A DNA stretch of 64,000 bases from Pseudophaeobacter sp. (GCA_027019165.1 JALUXC010000024.1:496001-560000); one strand, 5' to 3'. Numbered from the stretch's first letter, positions 35,214-45,054 are shown. A program made the numbers and translations. Notes: generated by a model not told the origin, from the sequence alone.

Positions 35214-36971
35214 TCAAGCGCCCTCAGTGAGCATTTCAACCATCCTGTCCCGCATCACGAATTTCTGCGGCTTGCCGGTGATGGTCATCGGCAGCTCTTT
35301 GACGATACGGATATGGCGCGGGATCTTGAAATGGGCGATCTGGCCTTCGCAGTGGCTGCGCAACTCCTCGCTTGTGAGATCGCGTCCGGGCACCGCAACC
35401 GCCCAGGCGCAGACCTCTTCACCAAGCCGCCTGTCCGGGATGCCAAAGACCTGCACATCGCTCACGCCCGGGTGGCAGATCAGGAACTCTTCTATCTCGC
35501 GCGGGTAAATGTTTTCGCCGCCCCGGATGATCATGTCCTTGACCCGGCCAACGATCGCGCAAAACCCCTCGTCGTCGAGAACAGCCAAATCGCCCGTGTG
35601 CATCCAGCCATCGCAAATGCTGTCTGCAGTTTTTTCGGGGTCGTCCCAATAGCCCTTCATCACTGAATAGCCGCGCGTACACAATTCGCCCGAGGTGCCG
35701 ACCGGAACAATCTGCCCCGCCCCATCCACGATCTTGACCTCAAGATGGGGATGCACCCGGCCCACCGTTTCGCAGCGTTTGTCGGTGGGATCGTCCACAA
35801 GGCTTTGGAAAGAGACAGGCGCTGTTTCCGTCATCCCGTAGCAGATCGTGACCTCGCTCATGTTCATGTCACGGTTCACCCTTTGCATCACTTCGACCGG
35901 ACAGGGGGCGCCCGCCATTATACCAGTGCGCAAGGCTGACAAATCGCGCGGCGCGCGGTCCAGCTCTTCGAGCATGGCGACAAACATCGTTGGCACGCCA
36001 TAGGCCGCCGTGCAGCGCTCGGCCGCAAGCGCATCCAGAGTATTCGCCGCCGCAAAGGCCTCTCCCGGAAAGACCATCGCCGCCCCTTTGCTGACCGCAC
36101 CGAGAACCCCCATCACCATGCCGAAACAGTGATAAAGCGGCACCGGGATCGCCAGCCGGTCGGTTTCGGTGAGGTTGATCCGGTTGGTCACAAAGCGCGC
36201 ATTGTTGACGATATTGTAGTGGGACAGGGTCGCCCCTTTGGGGCTGCCGGTGGTGCCGGAGGTGAACTGGATGTTGATCGCATCATCCGGGCCAAGGGTG
36301 CGGTCGATGTCCGGCAGGCGCAATTGCTGGGCAGGCCCGCCAAGGCGCTGCAACTCGGCAAAAGAATAGACGCCAGGCCCCGGCTCATCCTCCATCAGGA
36401 TCACGCTGCGCAGATGCGGCAGGCGGGCAGACCGAAGCCGCCCCGGCGCGCAGCTTTCAAGCTCGGGCGCAAGGCTGTGGATCATGGCGGCATAATCGGA
36501 GGTCTTGAAGGACCTGGCCGAAATCAGCGCTTTGCATCCGGCCTTGTTCAGGGCGTATTCCAGTTCCGACAGGCGGTAGGCCGGGTTGATATTGACCAGG
36601 ATCACCCCGATGCGGGCGGTGGCAAACTGCGTCAGAACCCATTCATAGCGGTTCGGCGACCAGATCCCAACGCGATCGCCTTTCTCAAGCCCGAGGGCCA
36701 GAAGGCCAGAGGCCAGCTCATCGACGGCACGGTCCAGATCATAGTAACTCATCCTGATGCCCTGCTGGCAGAACACCAATGCCTCACGCGGGCCAAAACG
36801 CGAGACCGCATCGCGCAAGAGCCGCGGAATGGTGACATAGGCCAGGGGCGGCGCCGATGGCCCGCGGACGTAGGACATGCCATCGACCGGGGCGCTGGCA
36901 TCCGGCGCCTCGGGCGTTGCGTTGTTCCACTCCGCGATACGGCTGGCCAGACTTTCATTCAGGATCGACAT
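35214..36971 (-). CDS. AMP-forming acyl-CoA synthetase
   Basis: A 585-aa ANL-superfamily ligase that activates a carboxylic acid to its CoA thioester. Motifs: the P-loop-like [16 protein letters not shown] near 232-247, [12 protein letters not shown] near 371-382, [16 protein letters not shown] near 457-472, [20 protein letters not shown] near 476-495 and the catalytic Lys in TGKPQKF near 568. It resembles medium-chain (ACSF2-type) fatty-acyl-CoA synthetases. It starts 12 bases after the ATPase-amidase stop, so it is last in the transporter operon and may activate the acid released by the amidase. Confidence 0.92.
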   Translation of the reverse strand: MSILNESLASRIAEWNNATPEAPDASAPVDGMSYVRGPSAPPLAYVTIPRLLRDAVSRFGPREALVFCQQGIRMSYYDLDRAVDELASGLLALGLEKGDRVGIWSPNRYEWVLTQFATARIGVILVNINPAYRLSELEYALNKAGCKALISARSFKTSDYAAMIHSLAPELESCAPGRLRSARLPHLRSVILMEDEPGPGVYSFAELQRLGGPAQQLRLPDIDRTLGPDDAINIQFTSGTTGSPKGATLSHYNIVNNARFVTNRINLTETDRLAIPVPLYHCFGMVMGVLGAVSKGAAMVFPGEAFAAANTLDALAAERCTAAYGVPTMFVAMLEELDRAPRDLSALRTGIMAGAPCPVEVMQRVNRDMNMSEVTICYGMTETAPVSFQSLVDDPTDKRCETVGRVHPHLEVKIVDGAGQIVPVGTSGELCTRGYSVMKGYWDDPEKTADSICDGWMHTGDLAVLDDEGFCAIVGRVKDMIIRGGENIYPREIEEFLICHPGVSDVQVFGIPDRRLGEEVCAWAVAVPGRDLTSEELRSHCEGQIAHFKIPRHIRIVKELPMTITGKPQKFVMRDRMVEMLTEGA

Positions 36972-36983
36972 CTCCTGCCTCCC

Positions 36984-39350
36984 TCACATGTCACGCCAGT
37001 CGCCGCTCTGCTCAAAGGCATGCGCCGCCTGGTAGATTTTCAACTCCGAGAATTTCGGCCCCACCAGCATCATCCCGATGGGCAGCCCTTCGCTGAGGCC
37101 GCAGGGCACTGACATGGCCGGCAGGCCGCCATTGAAAGGTGCTGTATTGCCGATCATCTCGAACGCCCGCTGCACATAAAGCGTAATGGAACAATCTGCG
37201 GGCGGAATGGGCTGCGGCTTCATCGGCACGGTGGGCATCAGCAAGAGATCGTATTGCTTCAGCACCTCGGCGTATTTCGCATTCACCTTGCGCATCAGGT
37301 TCTGGGCCTTGCCGTAGAACCGCCCGCGATACTGTTCCTGAAAGAACTCGCCGAGGAACATGCAGACCTTGAGCGAATGGGACAGCTCATCCGCCCGGCT
37401 GCGCCACTGCGCCATATGGTCCATCATCGACGGCAGGAACAACCCGCGATAATTGGTGCCGCCCGAATTGCCGCGCATCATGTGATCCTGCAGGCCCTCA
37501 AGGGTGATCGCGGTCCAGCAATCCACCGCCAGATGATGCTCGGGGATCGAGACCTCTTCGACGCGGGCGCCCAGCTCGCGGAAACGGTCGGCAGCGGCGA
37601 GGACCTTTTGATCCACATCCGGCTCGCTTTCGGGACGGTGAAACCCCTCTTTCAGAACGCCGATCCGCAACCCATGGGCACCGCGCCCCAAAGCTTCGGT
37701 ATAGCGGTAGGTCTGCGGGCTGTACTGGCGCGGATCAAGACCATCCTCACCGGCAAGCACCTCCAGCAGTAGCGCATTGTCGGCCACCGTATTGGTGACA
37801 GGGCCCACATGGTCGATGGTCTGTTCCACCGGCATGACGCCGGTATAGGGAACCAGCCCGTGCGTCGGCTTCATCCCATAAACCCCGCAGTTAGAGGACG
37901 GGATCCGGATCGAGCCGCCCTGATCGCCCGCGATGGCCATATCCACCTCGCCGGTTGCGACCAGCGCCGCCGAGCCGCCCGAAGAGCCCCCCGCCATGTA
38001 GCCCTGTTTCCAGGGGTTGTGGATCGGCCCCTTGGCCCCGGTGTGTGAGCCGCCCGAAAGGCAGAAATTCTCGCAGTGGGATTTGCCCACGATCAGCGCG
38101 CCCGCATCCAGCATGCGGGTGACGATGGTGGCGTCAATCTCAGGCGTGTAACCTTCCATGATCGAAGAGCCGTTCATCATCGGAACCCCGGCAAGGCAGA
38201 CCGTGTCCTTCAGAACGATGCGTTTGCCGCGCAAGGGGCCATCCGGCGCGCCGCGCACTTCGGTCTTTACGTACCAGGCATTAAGGGGGTTTTCGCTGAA
38301 ATCCGGGAAATGCCCGGGCGCGCGGGGATAGCGCACCGGAGGCAGGTTGTCGGGGGTGGCATCCAGGCGGTCATAGGCCTGAATGTAAGGCTCCATGATC
38401 TCGGAATACTCGGCCAGTTCCGCATCTGTCAGGCTCATGCCAAAACGGCTGGCCATATCGCGCATCTGGGCAAGGGTCGGGCGTTTCACTGTCATATTGG
38501 TCCCCACGGGATTGGGCTGAGAAGAGGCAGGCAACGGCTCGGGTGCCTGCAAATTTGTCTGTGGCTGGCGCCCCTGCGCAGCGGACGGAGCGGCCGGCGC
38601 CCCCTGCCCTCGGGTTGAGCGTGCAGCGCCAAAGCCGAGGAACTGATCCACTTTCGACTGATCGGCCAGATCGGCGCGGCTGAGTTCGCCGGTGATCCGG
38701 CCCCGCTCAAGCACCAGCACGCGGTCCGACAGATCCGAGATAAAGTCAAAGTTCTGCTCGACCAGCAGGATCGACAGGCCACGGGTTTCGCGCAGGCGCA
38801 AAAGCGTTTCGGCCATTTCCTCGATGATCGAAGGCTGAATGCCTTCGGTCGGCTCATCCAGCAGCAGGAAATCGGGATCCCCCATCAGGCAGCGGGCCAG
38901 CGCCAGGAGCTGCTGCTCCCCGCCCGACAGCGCGCCGCCGTCGCGATCCAGCAACGGGCGCAGGCGCGGGAAATCCGACAGCACCATCTCCATCACCTCG
39001 CCCTCGGGGGCACCTGCATAGTCGTGCCAGGCAAAGCGCAGGTTGTCGCGCACAGAGAGCTGCGGAAAGATCCCCCGCCCTTGCGGGACATAGCCAAGGC
39101 CAAGACCGGCCCGTTCATAAGGCGACATGCGGGTGATATCGGTGCCATGGAAACGCAGTGACCCGGAACTGCTCGGCAAGAACCCCATCGCGGTTTTCAA
39201 AAGGGTGGTTTTGCCCATGCCATTGTGGCCCAGGATGCCGACCACTTCGTTTTCACCCACGCCAAAGTCGAGGCCGTGCAGGATCGGCACCTTGCCATAG
39301 CCGCCGGAGAGGCTTTTGATCGCGAGGATTTCTGTTGTCTCTTCCGCCAT
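36984..39350 (-). CDS. Fusion protein: LivF/UrtE-type ABC ATPase joined to an amidase-signature enzyme
   Basis: One uninterrupted frame encodes two complete enzymes, 788 aa from ATG 39350 (AAGG upstream, one base after the preceding stop). Residues 1-242 are an ABC ATPase: Walker A GHNGMGKTT (41-49), signature LSGGEQQ (141-147), Walker B LLLDEPTEG and the LivF-style LVEQN switch. A Pro/Ala/Gln-rich linker follows (about 243-284). Residues 286-788 are an amidase-signature hydrolase with an intact Lys380, Ser455, Ser479 triad (IVLKD, AGGSSGGSAA, DQGGSIR). The fusion ties transport energisation to amide hydrolysis in the cytoplasm. An internal ATG (38495) with GGGGA before it may also yield free amidase. 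Confidence 0.9.
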   Translation of the reverse strand: MAEETTEILAIKSLSGGYGKVPILHGLDFGVGENEVVGILGHNGMGKTTLLKTAMGFLPSSSGSLRFHGTDITRMSPYERAGLGLGYVPQGRGIFPQLSVRDNLRFAWHDYAGAPEGEVMEMVLSDFPRLRPLLDRDGGALSGGEQQLLALARCLMGDPDFLLLDEPTEGIQPSIIEEMAETLLRLRETRGLSILLVEQNFDFISDLSDRVLVLERGRITGELSRADLADQSKVDQFLGFGAARSTRGQGAPAAPSAAQGRQPQTNLQAPEPLPASSQPNPVGTNMTVKRPTLAQMRDMASRFGMSLTDAELAEYSEIMEPYIQAYDRLDATPDNLPPVRYPRAPGHFPDFSENPLNAWYVKTEVRGAPDGPLRGKRIVLKDTVCLAGVPMMNGSSIMEGYTPEIDATIVTRMLDAGALIVGKSHCENFCLSGGSHTGAKGPIHNPWKQGYMAGGSSGGSAALVATGEVDMAIAGDQGGSIRIPSSNCGVYGMKPTHGLVPYTGVMPVEQTIDHVGPVTNTVADNALLLEVLAGEDGLDPRQYSPQTYRYTEALGRGAHGLRIGVLKEGFHRPESEPDVDQKVLAAADRFRELGARVEEVSIPEHHLAVDCWTAITLEGLQDHMMRGNSGGTNYRGLFLPSMMDHMAQWRSRADELSHSLKVCMFLGEFFQEQYRGRFYGKAQNLMRKVNAKYAEVLKQYDLLLMPTVPMKPQPIPPADCSITLYVQRAFEMIGNTAPFNGGLPAMSVPCGLSEGLPIGMMLVGPKFSELKIYQAAHAFEQSGDWRDM

Positions 39351-39351
39351 G

Positions 39352-40068
39352 TCAGGCCTTCTTTCCAAGATAGACATTGCGCACCATGGGATCGGACATC
39401 ACCTTGTCGACATGGTCCTCCATCAGCACCGATCCCTGATGGAAGACCGTCACCTGCGTCGCAATCGAGCGGATGAACTGCATGTCATGTTCGACGATCA
39501 CGATGGCGGCAGTCTTGTTCAGCTCGTGGATGATGGTGGTCATGCGCTCTACGTCTTCGGCGCTCATGCCGGCGGCAGGCTCATCCAGCAACACAAGCCA
39601 GGGATCGCCAACGGCAACCAAGCCCAGCTCGACCCGCTGGCGTTCACCATGGGCCAGCTGACCTAGATCAGAGCGCGCAATGCCGCCGAGGGCGAGCCGC
39701 TCGATCGCCTCATCTGTCTTGCGGTTCGCCTCTGCCACGTCGTGGAACCGACGCGCCGCCAGCCAGATGTTTTCGAACACCGTGAGGCTGTCCATCACGT
39801 TGGGCGTCTGCGTCTTTATCCCCACCCCAAGCGAGGCAATCTGATGCGGCATCCAGGTGGTCGTCTCTTCGCCGCGCATGAAGACCTGACCTTCAGTCGG
39901 GGTTTGCAGCCCGGTGACGCATTTGAAAAAGGTGGATTTGCCGGCGCCATTGGGGCCGATGAGGCAGCGCAACTCGCGCGCGCGCAGTTTGAAATCCACG
40001 TTGTTTGCTGCCACAACCCCGCCAAATCGCATGGTGAGGCCTTGGGTTTCCAGAACGATCTCAGCCAT
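39352..40068 (-). CDS. ABC transporter ATP-binding protein (LivG/UrtD type)
   Basis: A 238-aa ATPase. Walker A is GPNGAGKST, the signature is the variant LAHGERQ, Walker B is LVLLDEPAAG and the switch is VEHDM. ATG 40068 overlaps the permease end by 8 bases and starts directly with the conserved AEIVLETQGL strand; the frame to 40131 is an unneeded extension. It pairs with the ATPase half of the downstream fusion protein to drive the two permeases. Confidence 0.92.
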   Translation of the reverse strand: MAEIVLETQGLTMRFGGVVAANNVDFKLRARELRCLIGPNGAGKSTFFKCVTGLQTPTEGQVFMRGEETTTWMPHQIASLGVGIKTQTPNVMDSLTVFENIWLAARRFHDVAEANRKTDEAIERLALGGIARSDLGQLAHGERQRVELGLVAVGDPWLVLLDEPAAGMSAEDVERMTTIIHELNKTAAIVIVEHDMQFIRSIATQVTVFHQGSVLMEDHVDKVMSDPMVRNVYLGKKA

Positions 40069-41098
40069 GCCCGCGCTCCCTGCGGCGATGCCGCCTTGCC
40101 TGATGGATCCGCCCCAGGGGACGTCGGCCAAAGCTGATCCGCCACAGGCCCGCCAGCGCAGGCACGACGCCCCGTGGCAGGAACAGCACGAACAGAACCA
40201 GGATCAGACCGGTGATCAGCGTGTTGTCGACGAGGCTTTGCTGGCCCAGAAGAAACTTGAGATAGGCCAGTCCCGCCGCGCCAAGGATTGGCCCCAGCCG
40301 GGTGCCAAGGCCGCCGACGATGCACCAGATGATGATCTCGGCCGACTGCCCCAGCGAGAAGAGGTTGGGCGTGACGATCTCGCCCCAATTGGCAAAAAGC
40401 GCCCCGGCCAGCCCTGCGATGGCGGCACCAACGGCAAAGAGCACGGTTTTGCGCGCCCGCACGTCATAGCCCATCAGCGACAGGCGGGTTTCGTTCTCCC
40501 GAATGCCAACTGCGATCCGCCCAAAGCTGGAGCGCAACAGCACCGAGACCAGAAGATAGACCAGCGCCAGCGCAATCGCGCAGACATAGAAATAGGCATC
40601 GCCCCAGATATAGGCCTCGGGGTCGCCGGGAACGTTCAGAGTCTGAAAGCCGGGAATACCGTTGAAGCCGCCCAGCCGCGCTGTGCCGATCACATATTGC
40701 GGCCCTGCGGTCGAGTTGATGAATTTGAACAGGATCAGCGTCACCACCAGGGTGATCACGCCAAGGTAGACATCCGTCAGCCGTCCGTAGAACATCATCG
40801 CTCCCAGGAGCGCGGCAAACACGGCTGGCACCAGCACCGCAAGGATCATCGGCAGGGTGCTTTCGCCGATGTTGATGGCGGCAATGGCATAGGTATAGGC
40901 GCCAAGGCCGAAAAAAGCAGCCTGACCAAAGCACAGGATCCCGCCAAAGCCCCAGATCAGGCCAAGGCTGAGGCCCAGCATCCCGTAGATCACCAGAACC
41001 GTCAGCGTGTAGGTGCCAATCAACAGCGGCATCAGCCAGATTAGCAGCGCAGTCACGACCACAGCGATGAGGACGTCCTTTTGCAAGCTTCCGGGCAT
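40061..41098 (-). CDS. ABC transporter permease (LivM/UrtC type)
   Basis: A 345-aa membrane protein with about eight to nine hydrophobic helices and the family motif SFGRIAVGIRENETRLSLMG near 214-233, followed by GGLGTRLGPILGAAG near 289-303. The start ATG shares a base with the LivH stop (TGATG). The long Arg-rich C-terminal tail (RRPLGRIHQARRHRRRERG) is unusual and overlaps the next gene. Confidence 0.93.
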   Translation of the reverse strand: MPGSLQKDVLIAVVVTALLIWLMPLLIGTYTLTVLVIYGMLGLSLGLIWGFGGILCFGQAAFFGLGAYTYAIAAINIGESTLPMILAVLVPAVFAALLGAMMFYGRLTDVYLGVITLVVTLILFKFINSTAGPQYVIGTARLGGFNGIPGFQTLNVPGDPEAYIWGDAYFYVCAIALALVYLLVSVLLRSSFGRIAVGIRENETRLSLMGYDVRARKTVLFAVGAAIAGLAGALFANWGEIVTPNLFSLGQSAEIIIWCIVGGLGTRLGPILGAAGLAYLKFLLGQQSLVDNTLITGLILVLFVLFLPRGVVPALAGLWRISFGRRPLGRIHQARRHRRRERGHG

Positions 41099-41964
41099 CA
41101 CAGTTTTCCCTTGAAAAAGGAGCCGGTGATCCCCTGCGGAAGCAGGCGCAACAGGACAACGGCCGCGACCAGCAGCGCAACCTCACCGATCACCGGCGAG
41201 ATGGCAAAGGTGAAGACCTGGTTGATCACGCCAAAGAATGAGGCGCTCGAAAACAGCCCGGCAATCAGCGACGGCCCGCCCGCGATCACGGTGATAAAGG
41301 CCTTGGCAATATAGGCACCGCCCGAGGTGGGCACCAAGCCGACCAGCGGCGCCAGCACCGCGCCCGCCAGTCCTGACAGGGCCGAGCCACAAAAGAAGGT
41401 CGCCATATAGATGCGGTCGGGGCTGTAGCCCAGCGCCGCCGCCATATCTGCGCGCTGCATCGCCCCCCGCGCGATCAGCCCCGCGCGGGTGGCTTTCAGC
41501 ACAAAGAGCACGGCGACCAGCAGCGCGACGGAGACGAGAATGATGAAAAAGTTGTAGCCGTTGATCTGATAGTCCCCAAAGGCAAAGCCGGGAATGGGGG
41601 TCGAGATCCCGGTGGTGGTATTGCCAAAGATCATCGTGGCCAGACCGATGAAAAACAGGCTCAGCCCCCAGGTGGCCAGCATGGTATCGACCAGCCGCCC
41701 GTATAGATGCCGGATCACCAGCCGCTCCACCACCAGCCCGATCAAGCCAACCACCAGTGGCGCAATCACGATCATGGCCACGAAGACGTTCACACCAAGG
41801 TTCACGGCGGTGATGGTCGCATAGCCGCCCATCATCATGAACTCGCCATGGGCCAGGTTGATCACCTTCATCATGCCAAACACCACGGCAAGCCCGGCGC
41901 TGATCAGGATCAGCGAGGCCACCGCGTAGAGCATCTCAACCAATATGACGAAAGAAAGGTCCAT
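41098..41964 (-). CDS. ABC transporter permease (LivH/UrtB type)
   Basis: A 288-aa permease. The N-terminal motif AGLAVVFGMMKVINLAHGEF (residues 23-42) and GYSPDRIYMATFFCGSALSG near 178-197 match the branched-chain amino acid/urea/amide (HAAT) transporter family. It lies 92 bases after the binding-protein gene, with a stable hairpin between. Confidence 0.94.
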   Translation of the reverse strand: MDLSFVILVEMLYAVASLILISAGLAVVFGMMKVINLAHGEFMMMGGYATITAVNLGVNVFVAMIVIAPLVVGLIGLVVERLVIRHLYGRLVDTMLATWGLSLFFIGLATMIFGNTTTGISTPIPGFAFGDYQINGYNFFIILVSVALLVAVLFVLKATRAGLIARGAMQRADMAAALGYSPDRIYMATFFCGSALSGLAGAVLAPLVGLVPTSGGAYIAKAFITVIAGGPSLIAGLFSSASFFGVINQVFTFAISPVIGEVALLVAAVVLLRLLPQGITGSFFKGKL

Positions 41965-41997
41965 CTTACCTCATGTCCTTAGGCACAGCTTCATCCC

Positions 41998-42012
41998 CCC
42001 TCCAAAGGAGGG
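41998..42012 (-). other. Stem-loop between binding-protein and permease genes
   Basis: CCCTCC-AAA-GGAGGG on the plus strand, a 6-bp perfect stem with a 3-base loop and no T-run. It sits in the 92-base gap downstream of the binding-protein stop. Such hairpins commonly protect the binding-protein mRNA so that it is made in excess over the permeases. Confidence 0.45.
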
Positions 42013-42056
42013 TCGGGACGGCCGGTGCCGCCCCGGGGCTCGGTTCTGGACGAGCG

Positions 42057-43277
42057 CTAGATCTGGATTTCGTACTGGGTGTTGTCGCCCGGATTGGCCG
42101 ACAGATCGCAGACCGCCTGCGTATCCACCGGCTGGCGCTGCGGCAGGGTTTCGATCACCTTCATGCCCTGGTTCTCGAACTCCATGATATGGACGTCCAG
42201 CACCGCATGGTGGGTCTTGGGATCGACTGTGACCTTGCCTGCCGGTCCTTCGATGCTGAGCCCGGTTTCCAGTGCGGAAATCACCGCATCGCGGTCCAGT
42301 GACCCGGCCTTGCGTACTGCTTCGGCCCAAGTCAGAACACCCTGATAGTTCGACACGGCCAGCTCGTGGATCATGGTGCTGTCGCCATAGGCCGCTGTCC
42401 ATTTCTCCTTGAAAGCCGCGTTGGCGGGCGTGTCCAGCTCCTGGCTGTAGTTATAGGCGACCATGATGCCGTTGCCCTCTTCAGTGGTCAGCACCTTGTG
42501 TTCGTTGCCGACGCCAAGCGTGGTCGAGGCCAGCGGGATCTTGCCTTTCATGCCCGCCGCCGCCCATTGGCGGAAGAAGCTGAGATGCGCCCCGCCCACA
42601 AGCGGCGCAATCACCAGATCCGGGCCAACCGACTGGATTTTGGCAATGGTCGAGCCGAAATCGCTCACATCCAGCGGAAAGAAATCGACGCCCACGGTTT
42701 CACCGCCGTTGTCGGCGACGAATTTCTGGATCCAGCGCGCAGTGATCTGGCCATAGTTGTAGTCAGCAGCAAGGATGTAGACCTTCTTGCCCGCCTTCCC
42801 CATCGCATAGGGCACCAGCACCTCCACCTGCTGGGCGGGTGTCACGCCGTTGATGAAAATGTTGCGATCACAGACACCGCCTTCGTAGAGAACATTGTAG
42901 AAATACGGTGTCTTGGTCTTGCGCATGGTCTGGCGGATGGCCTCGCGCGAAGCCGACAGAATGCCGCCATGCACCACATCCACCTTGTCCTGGCGGGTCA
43001 GCTGCTGAGCGTACTGGGAATAGAGCGCCATGTCGGACTGCGTGTCATAGGCCACGACCTCGACCATCTTTCCCAGCAGGCCGCCTGCGGCATTTATTTC
43101 CTCCACGGCCAGGCGCATCGCCATGTCCATCGGCTTGCCGTAGGCGTCGAAAATGCCCGAGGTATCCAGGATCGAGCCCAGCTTGATCGTCTCCCCGGCC
43201 AGTGTGGCGCGGGGCATCAGGCCGGCTCCGGCGATTGCGGCTGTTCCAGCCAGGAAACTCCGTCTGTTCAATGACAT
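42057..43277 (-). CDS. Periplasmic substrate-binding protein of the amide/urea type
   Basis: A 406-aa Peripla_BP_5-type protein. It starts MSLNRRSFLAGTAAIAGAG, a Tat-like twin-Arg signal. The mature part begins GETIKLGSILDTSGIFDAYG and continues with EINAAGGLLGKMVEVVAYD. The GGVCDRNIFINGVTPAQQ segment and overall style resemble AmiC/FmdD/UrtA proteins that bind short amides or urea rather than classic LivJ. The ligand is not determined. ATG 43277 is chosen; the frame to 43331 overlaps the flotillin end. Confidence 0.88.
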   Translation of the reverse strand: MSLNRRSFLAGTAAIAGAGLMPRATLAGETIKLGSILDTSGIFDAYGKPMDMAMRLAVEEINAAGGLLGKMVEVVAYDTQSDMALYSQYAQQLTRQDKVDVVHGGILSASREAIRQTMRKTKTPYFYNVLYEGGVCDRNIFINGVTPAQQVEVLVPYAMGKAGKKVYILAADYNYGQITARWIQKFVADNGGETVGVDFFPLDVSDFGSTIAKIQSVGPDLVIAPLVGGAHLSFFRQWAAAGMKGKIPLASTTLGVGNEHKVLTTEEGNGIMVAYNYSQELDTPANAAFKEKWTAAYGDSTMIHELAVSNYQGVLTWAEAVRKAGSLDRDAVISALETGLSIEGPAGKVTVDPKTHHAVLDVHIMEFENQGMKVIETLPQRQPVDTQAVCDLSANPGDNTQYEIQI

Positions 43278-43327
43278 GGTATGTCCTCTCTGTTGTCTTT
43301 GATGGGGTGCGAAGGTGTCTCCCTTCG

Positions 43328-44917
43328 TCATTCCTTTTTGGATTTGATACGATTGGCGTAGTCAGCCGTGCGCCCGGCAAGGTTGGCGTCGAAATCAAGC
43401 CCGATCTCTTCGCCCATCTGCTTCATCGCTGGCAGGCGCACCGCCATGCCAAGGATCTGATCCATCGCTGCACCGAAGGCTCCGTCGACGCCTTCTCCTG
43501 CAGCGCCCCCGGTGCCACCGGCGCCGCTGATCTGGTTGATGCGGATCGAGTCGATCTTTTCCACCGGCTTCATCATCTGCGTCATGATCTCGGGCAGGCG
43601 GTCCAGTTTATGCTCTTCCAGGCGCATGCGGATGATGGCATCGCTGAGCGTGTTTTCCGCCGAATTGAGCGCCACACGCCCGGCGGCCTCCGCCTCCATC
43701 CGGAGCCTTTCGGCCTCGGCTGCCCGGGTGGTGGCGGTGGCTTCGGCCTGGGCCTTGGCCAGCAGCGTTTCGACATCGCTCTTGACCCGCGCGTCTTCGA
43801 GTTCGAGATCCTTTTCCTGCCTGAGGCGTGCAATCTCACGCTCGCGCTCGGCCACAGCCCGCTCTTTTTGCGCCTGCACCTGCTCGGCTGCCAAAATGAC
43901 CTTGGCGCGGGATTCCTCCTCTGCGGCTTTTGCCTCGGCTTCTTCGGCGCGCTTGCGGGCCAGTTTTATGTCGTGGGCAATCCGTTCTTCTTCCAGAGAC
44001 AGGATGGCGGCCATCTCGCTTTTGCGCAGCGCCTCGTCAAAGTCGACCTTGGCAGCCTTGGCGCGGCTTTCTGCGTCGATGCGGGCAGTTTCGGCGGCGA
44101 ACCGCGCTTCTTCGCGGGCCTGTTCCTCACGCGCAGCAGCATCGACCTCCAGCTTGGCAAGGTGCTCTTTCTGGGCGATCTCGCTTTCGCGTTCGGCGCG
44201 CTGCAATTCAAGCCGACGCTGATGCTGGGCCAGGTGGCTTTCGCGCACCGAAATATCCGCCTCCGTCTCCACCCGCACACGGGCCTTGCGCTGGTCCGCC
44301 ACAAGCTCGGCCAGGCGGCGCATGCCTTGTGCGTTGAAGGCGTTGTTCTCATTCCATTGAGCCAGATCGCTTTGATCGAAGGAGACCAGTGCCGCAGAGA
44401 CCAGCGTCAGCCCCAGTCGCTCGGCCTGTTGTTCGACGACCTCTGCCACTTCGCGGGCAAAACCGCTGCGATCAAGATGGATTTCCTCAAGGCTGCGGGC
44501 GGCGGCCGCGTTCTGGATTGCATTGACAAGGGCGCCGGACAACAGCTCGGGGACAGTCTCTCCGCCGCGCGCGATCCGCTGCCCCAGCGCCTGCGCAGCC
44601 GTTGCGATGGCCGCATCTGTCGGCGCCACGCGCAGCTCGAACTCAAAGCCGAGATCGGCGCGCATCTGATCCCGGGTCAGAACCGCGTCGCGTCCCTTGC
44701 GCTCGATCTGAAAGCTGAGCGCTCCCATAAAAACCCGCTGCAGCCGGTGCAGGATCGGCAAGGCAAAACAGCCCTGGTCAATCAGCACCTTGCGTCCCCC
44801 AAACCCGGTCCGCACCAGGGCCGTGTCCAAAGTTGCCTTTGCAAAGTAGCGTTGCAGAAACCAGATAGCGATCAGTCCGACCAGCAGCACCAGCACCAAA
44901 ATTGAGATCCAGAGCAA
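43328..44917 (-). CDS. Flotillin/SPFH (band 7) family membrane protein
   Basis: A 529-aa protein. A single N-terminal membrane helix (about 3-21) is followed by a PHB/SPFH domain (about 25-210) and a long Ala/Glu/Arg-rich coiled coil (about 215-430, with repeated EAxA patterns). The C-terminal tail is Gly-rich, like YqiK-type flotillins. In bacteria these scaffold membrane microdomains. It starts an operon with the binding protein (50-base gap) and the ABC transporter. A candidate MarR element lies 78 bases upstream. Confidence 0.9.
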   Translation of the reverse strand: MLWISILVLVLLVGLIAIWFLQRYFAKATLDTALVRTGFGGRKVLIDQGCFALPILHRLQRVFMGALSFQIERKGRDAVLTRDQMRADLGFEFELRVAPTDAAIATAAQALGQRIARGGETVPELLSGALVNAIQNAAAARSLEEIHLDRSGFAREVAEVVEQQAERLGLTLVSAALVSFDQSDLAQWNENNAFNAQGMRRLAELVADQRKARVRVETEADISVRESHLAQHQRRLELQRAERESEIAQKEHLAKLEVDAAAREEQAREEARFAAETARIDAESRAKAAKVDFDEALRKSEMAAILSLEEERIAHDIKLARKRAEEAEAKAAEEESRAKVILAAEQVQAQKERAVAEREREIARLRQEKDLELEDARVKSDVETLLAKAQAEATATTRAAEAERLRMEAEAAGRVALNSAENTLSDAIIRMRLEEHKLDRLPEIMTQMMKPVEKIDSIRINQISGAGGTGGAAGEGVDGAFGAAMDQILGMAVRLPAMKQMGEEIGLDFDANLAGRTADYANRIKSKKE

Positions 44918-44994
44918 GGCAGTTCTCCCCGACTTAGCGTGTGTCTCGGCGCCGCAGAACGGAGCGAGATCATTCTTGCCGTACGGTGGGAGAA

Positions 44995-45016
44995 TTTATT
45001 TTCCAAATCAAGTAAA
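44995..45016. promoter_or_regulatory. Candidate MarR operator, copy 1 (before the flotillin operon)
   Basis: A 22-base element with outer arms TTTATTTT and CAAGTAAA around an A/T-rich core. It matches 19 of 22 positions with the copy at 46228-46249. It lies between the AmiC-like stop and the flotillin start. Confidence 0.55.
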
Positions 45017-45054
45017 AATTTGAAATGGAAACCAAAACTACATAAGCATATGTT

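Noticed and set aside
43202-44905. 567-aa open frame opposite flotillin
   Set aside because: Mirror image of the Ala/Glu-rich flotillin coiled coil. It has no start signal or domain of its own.
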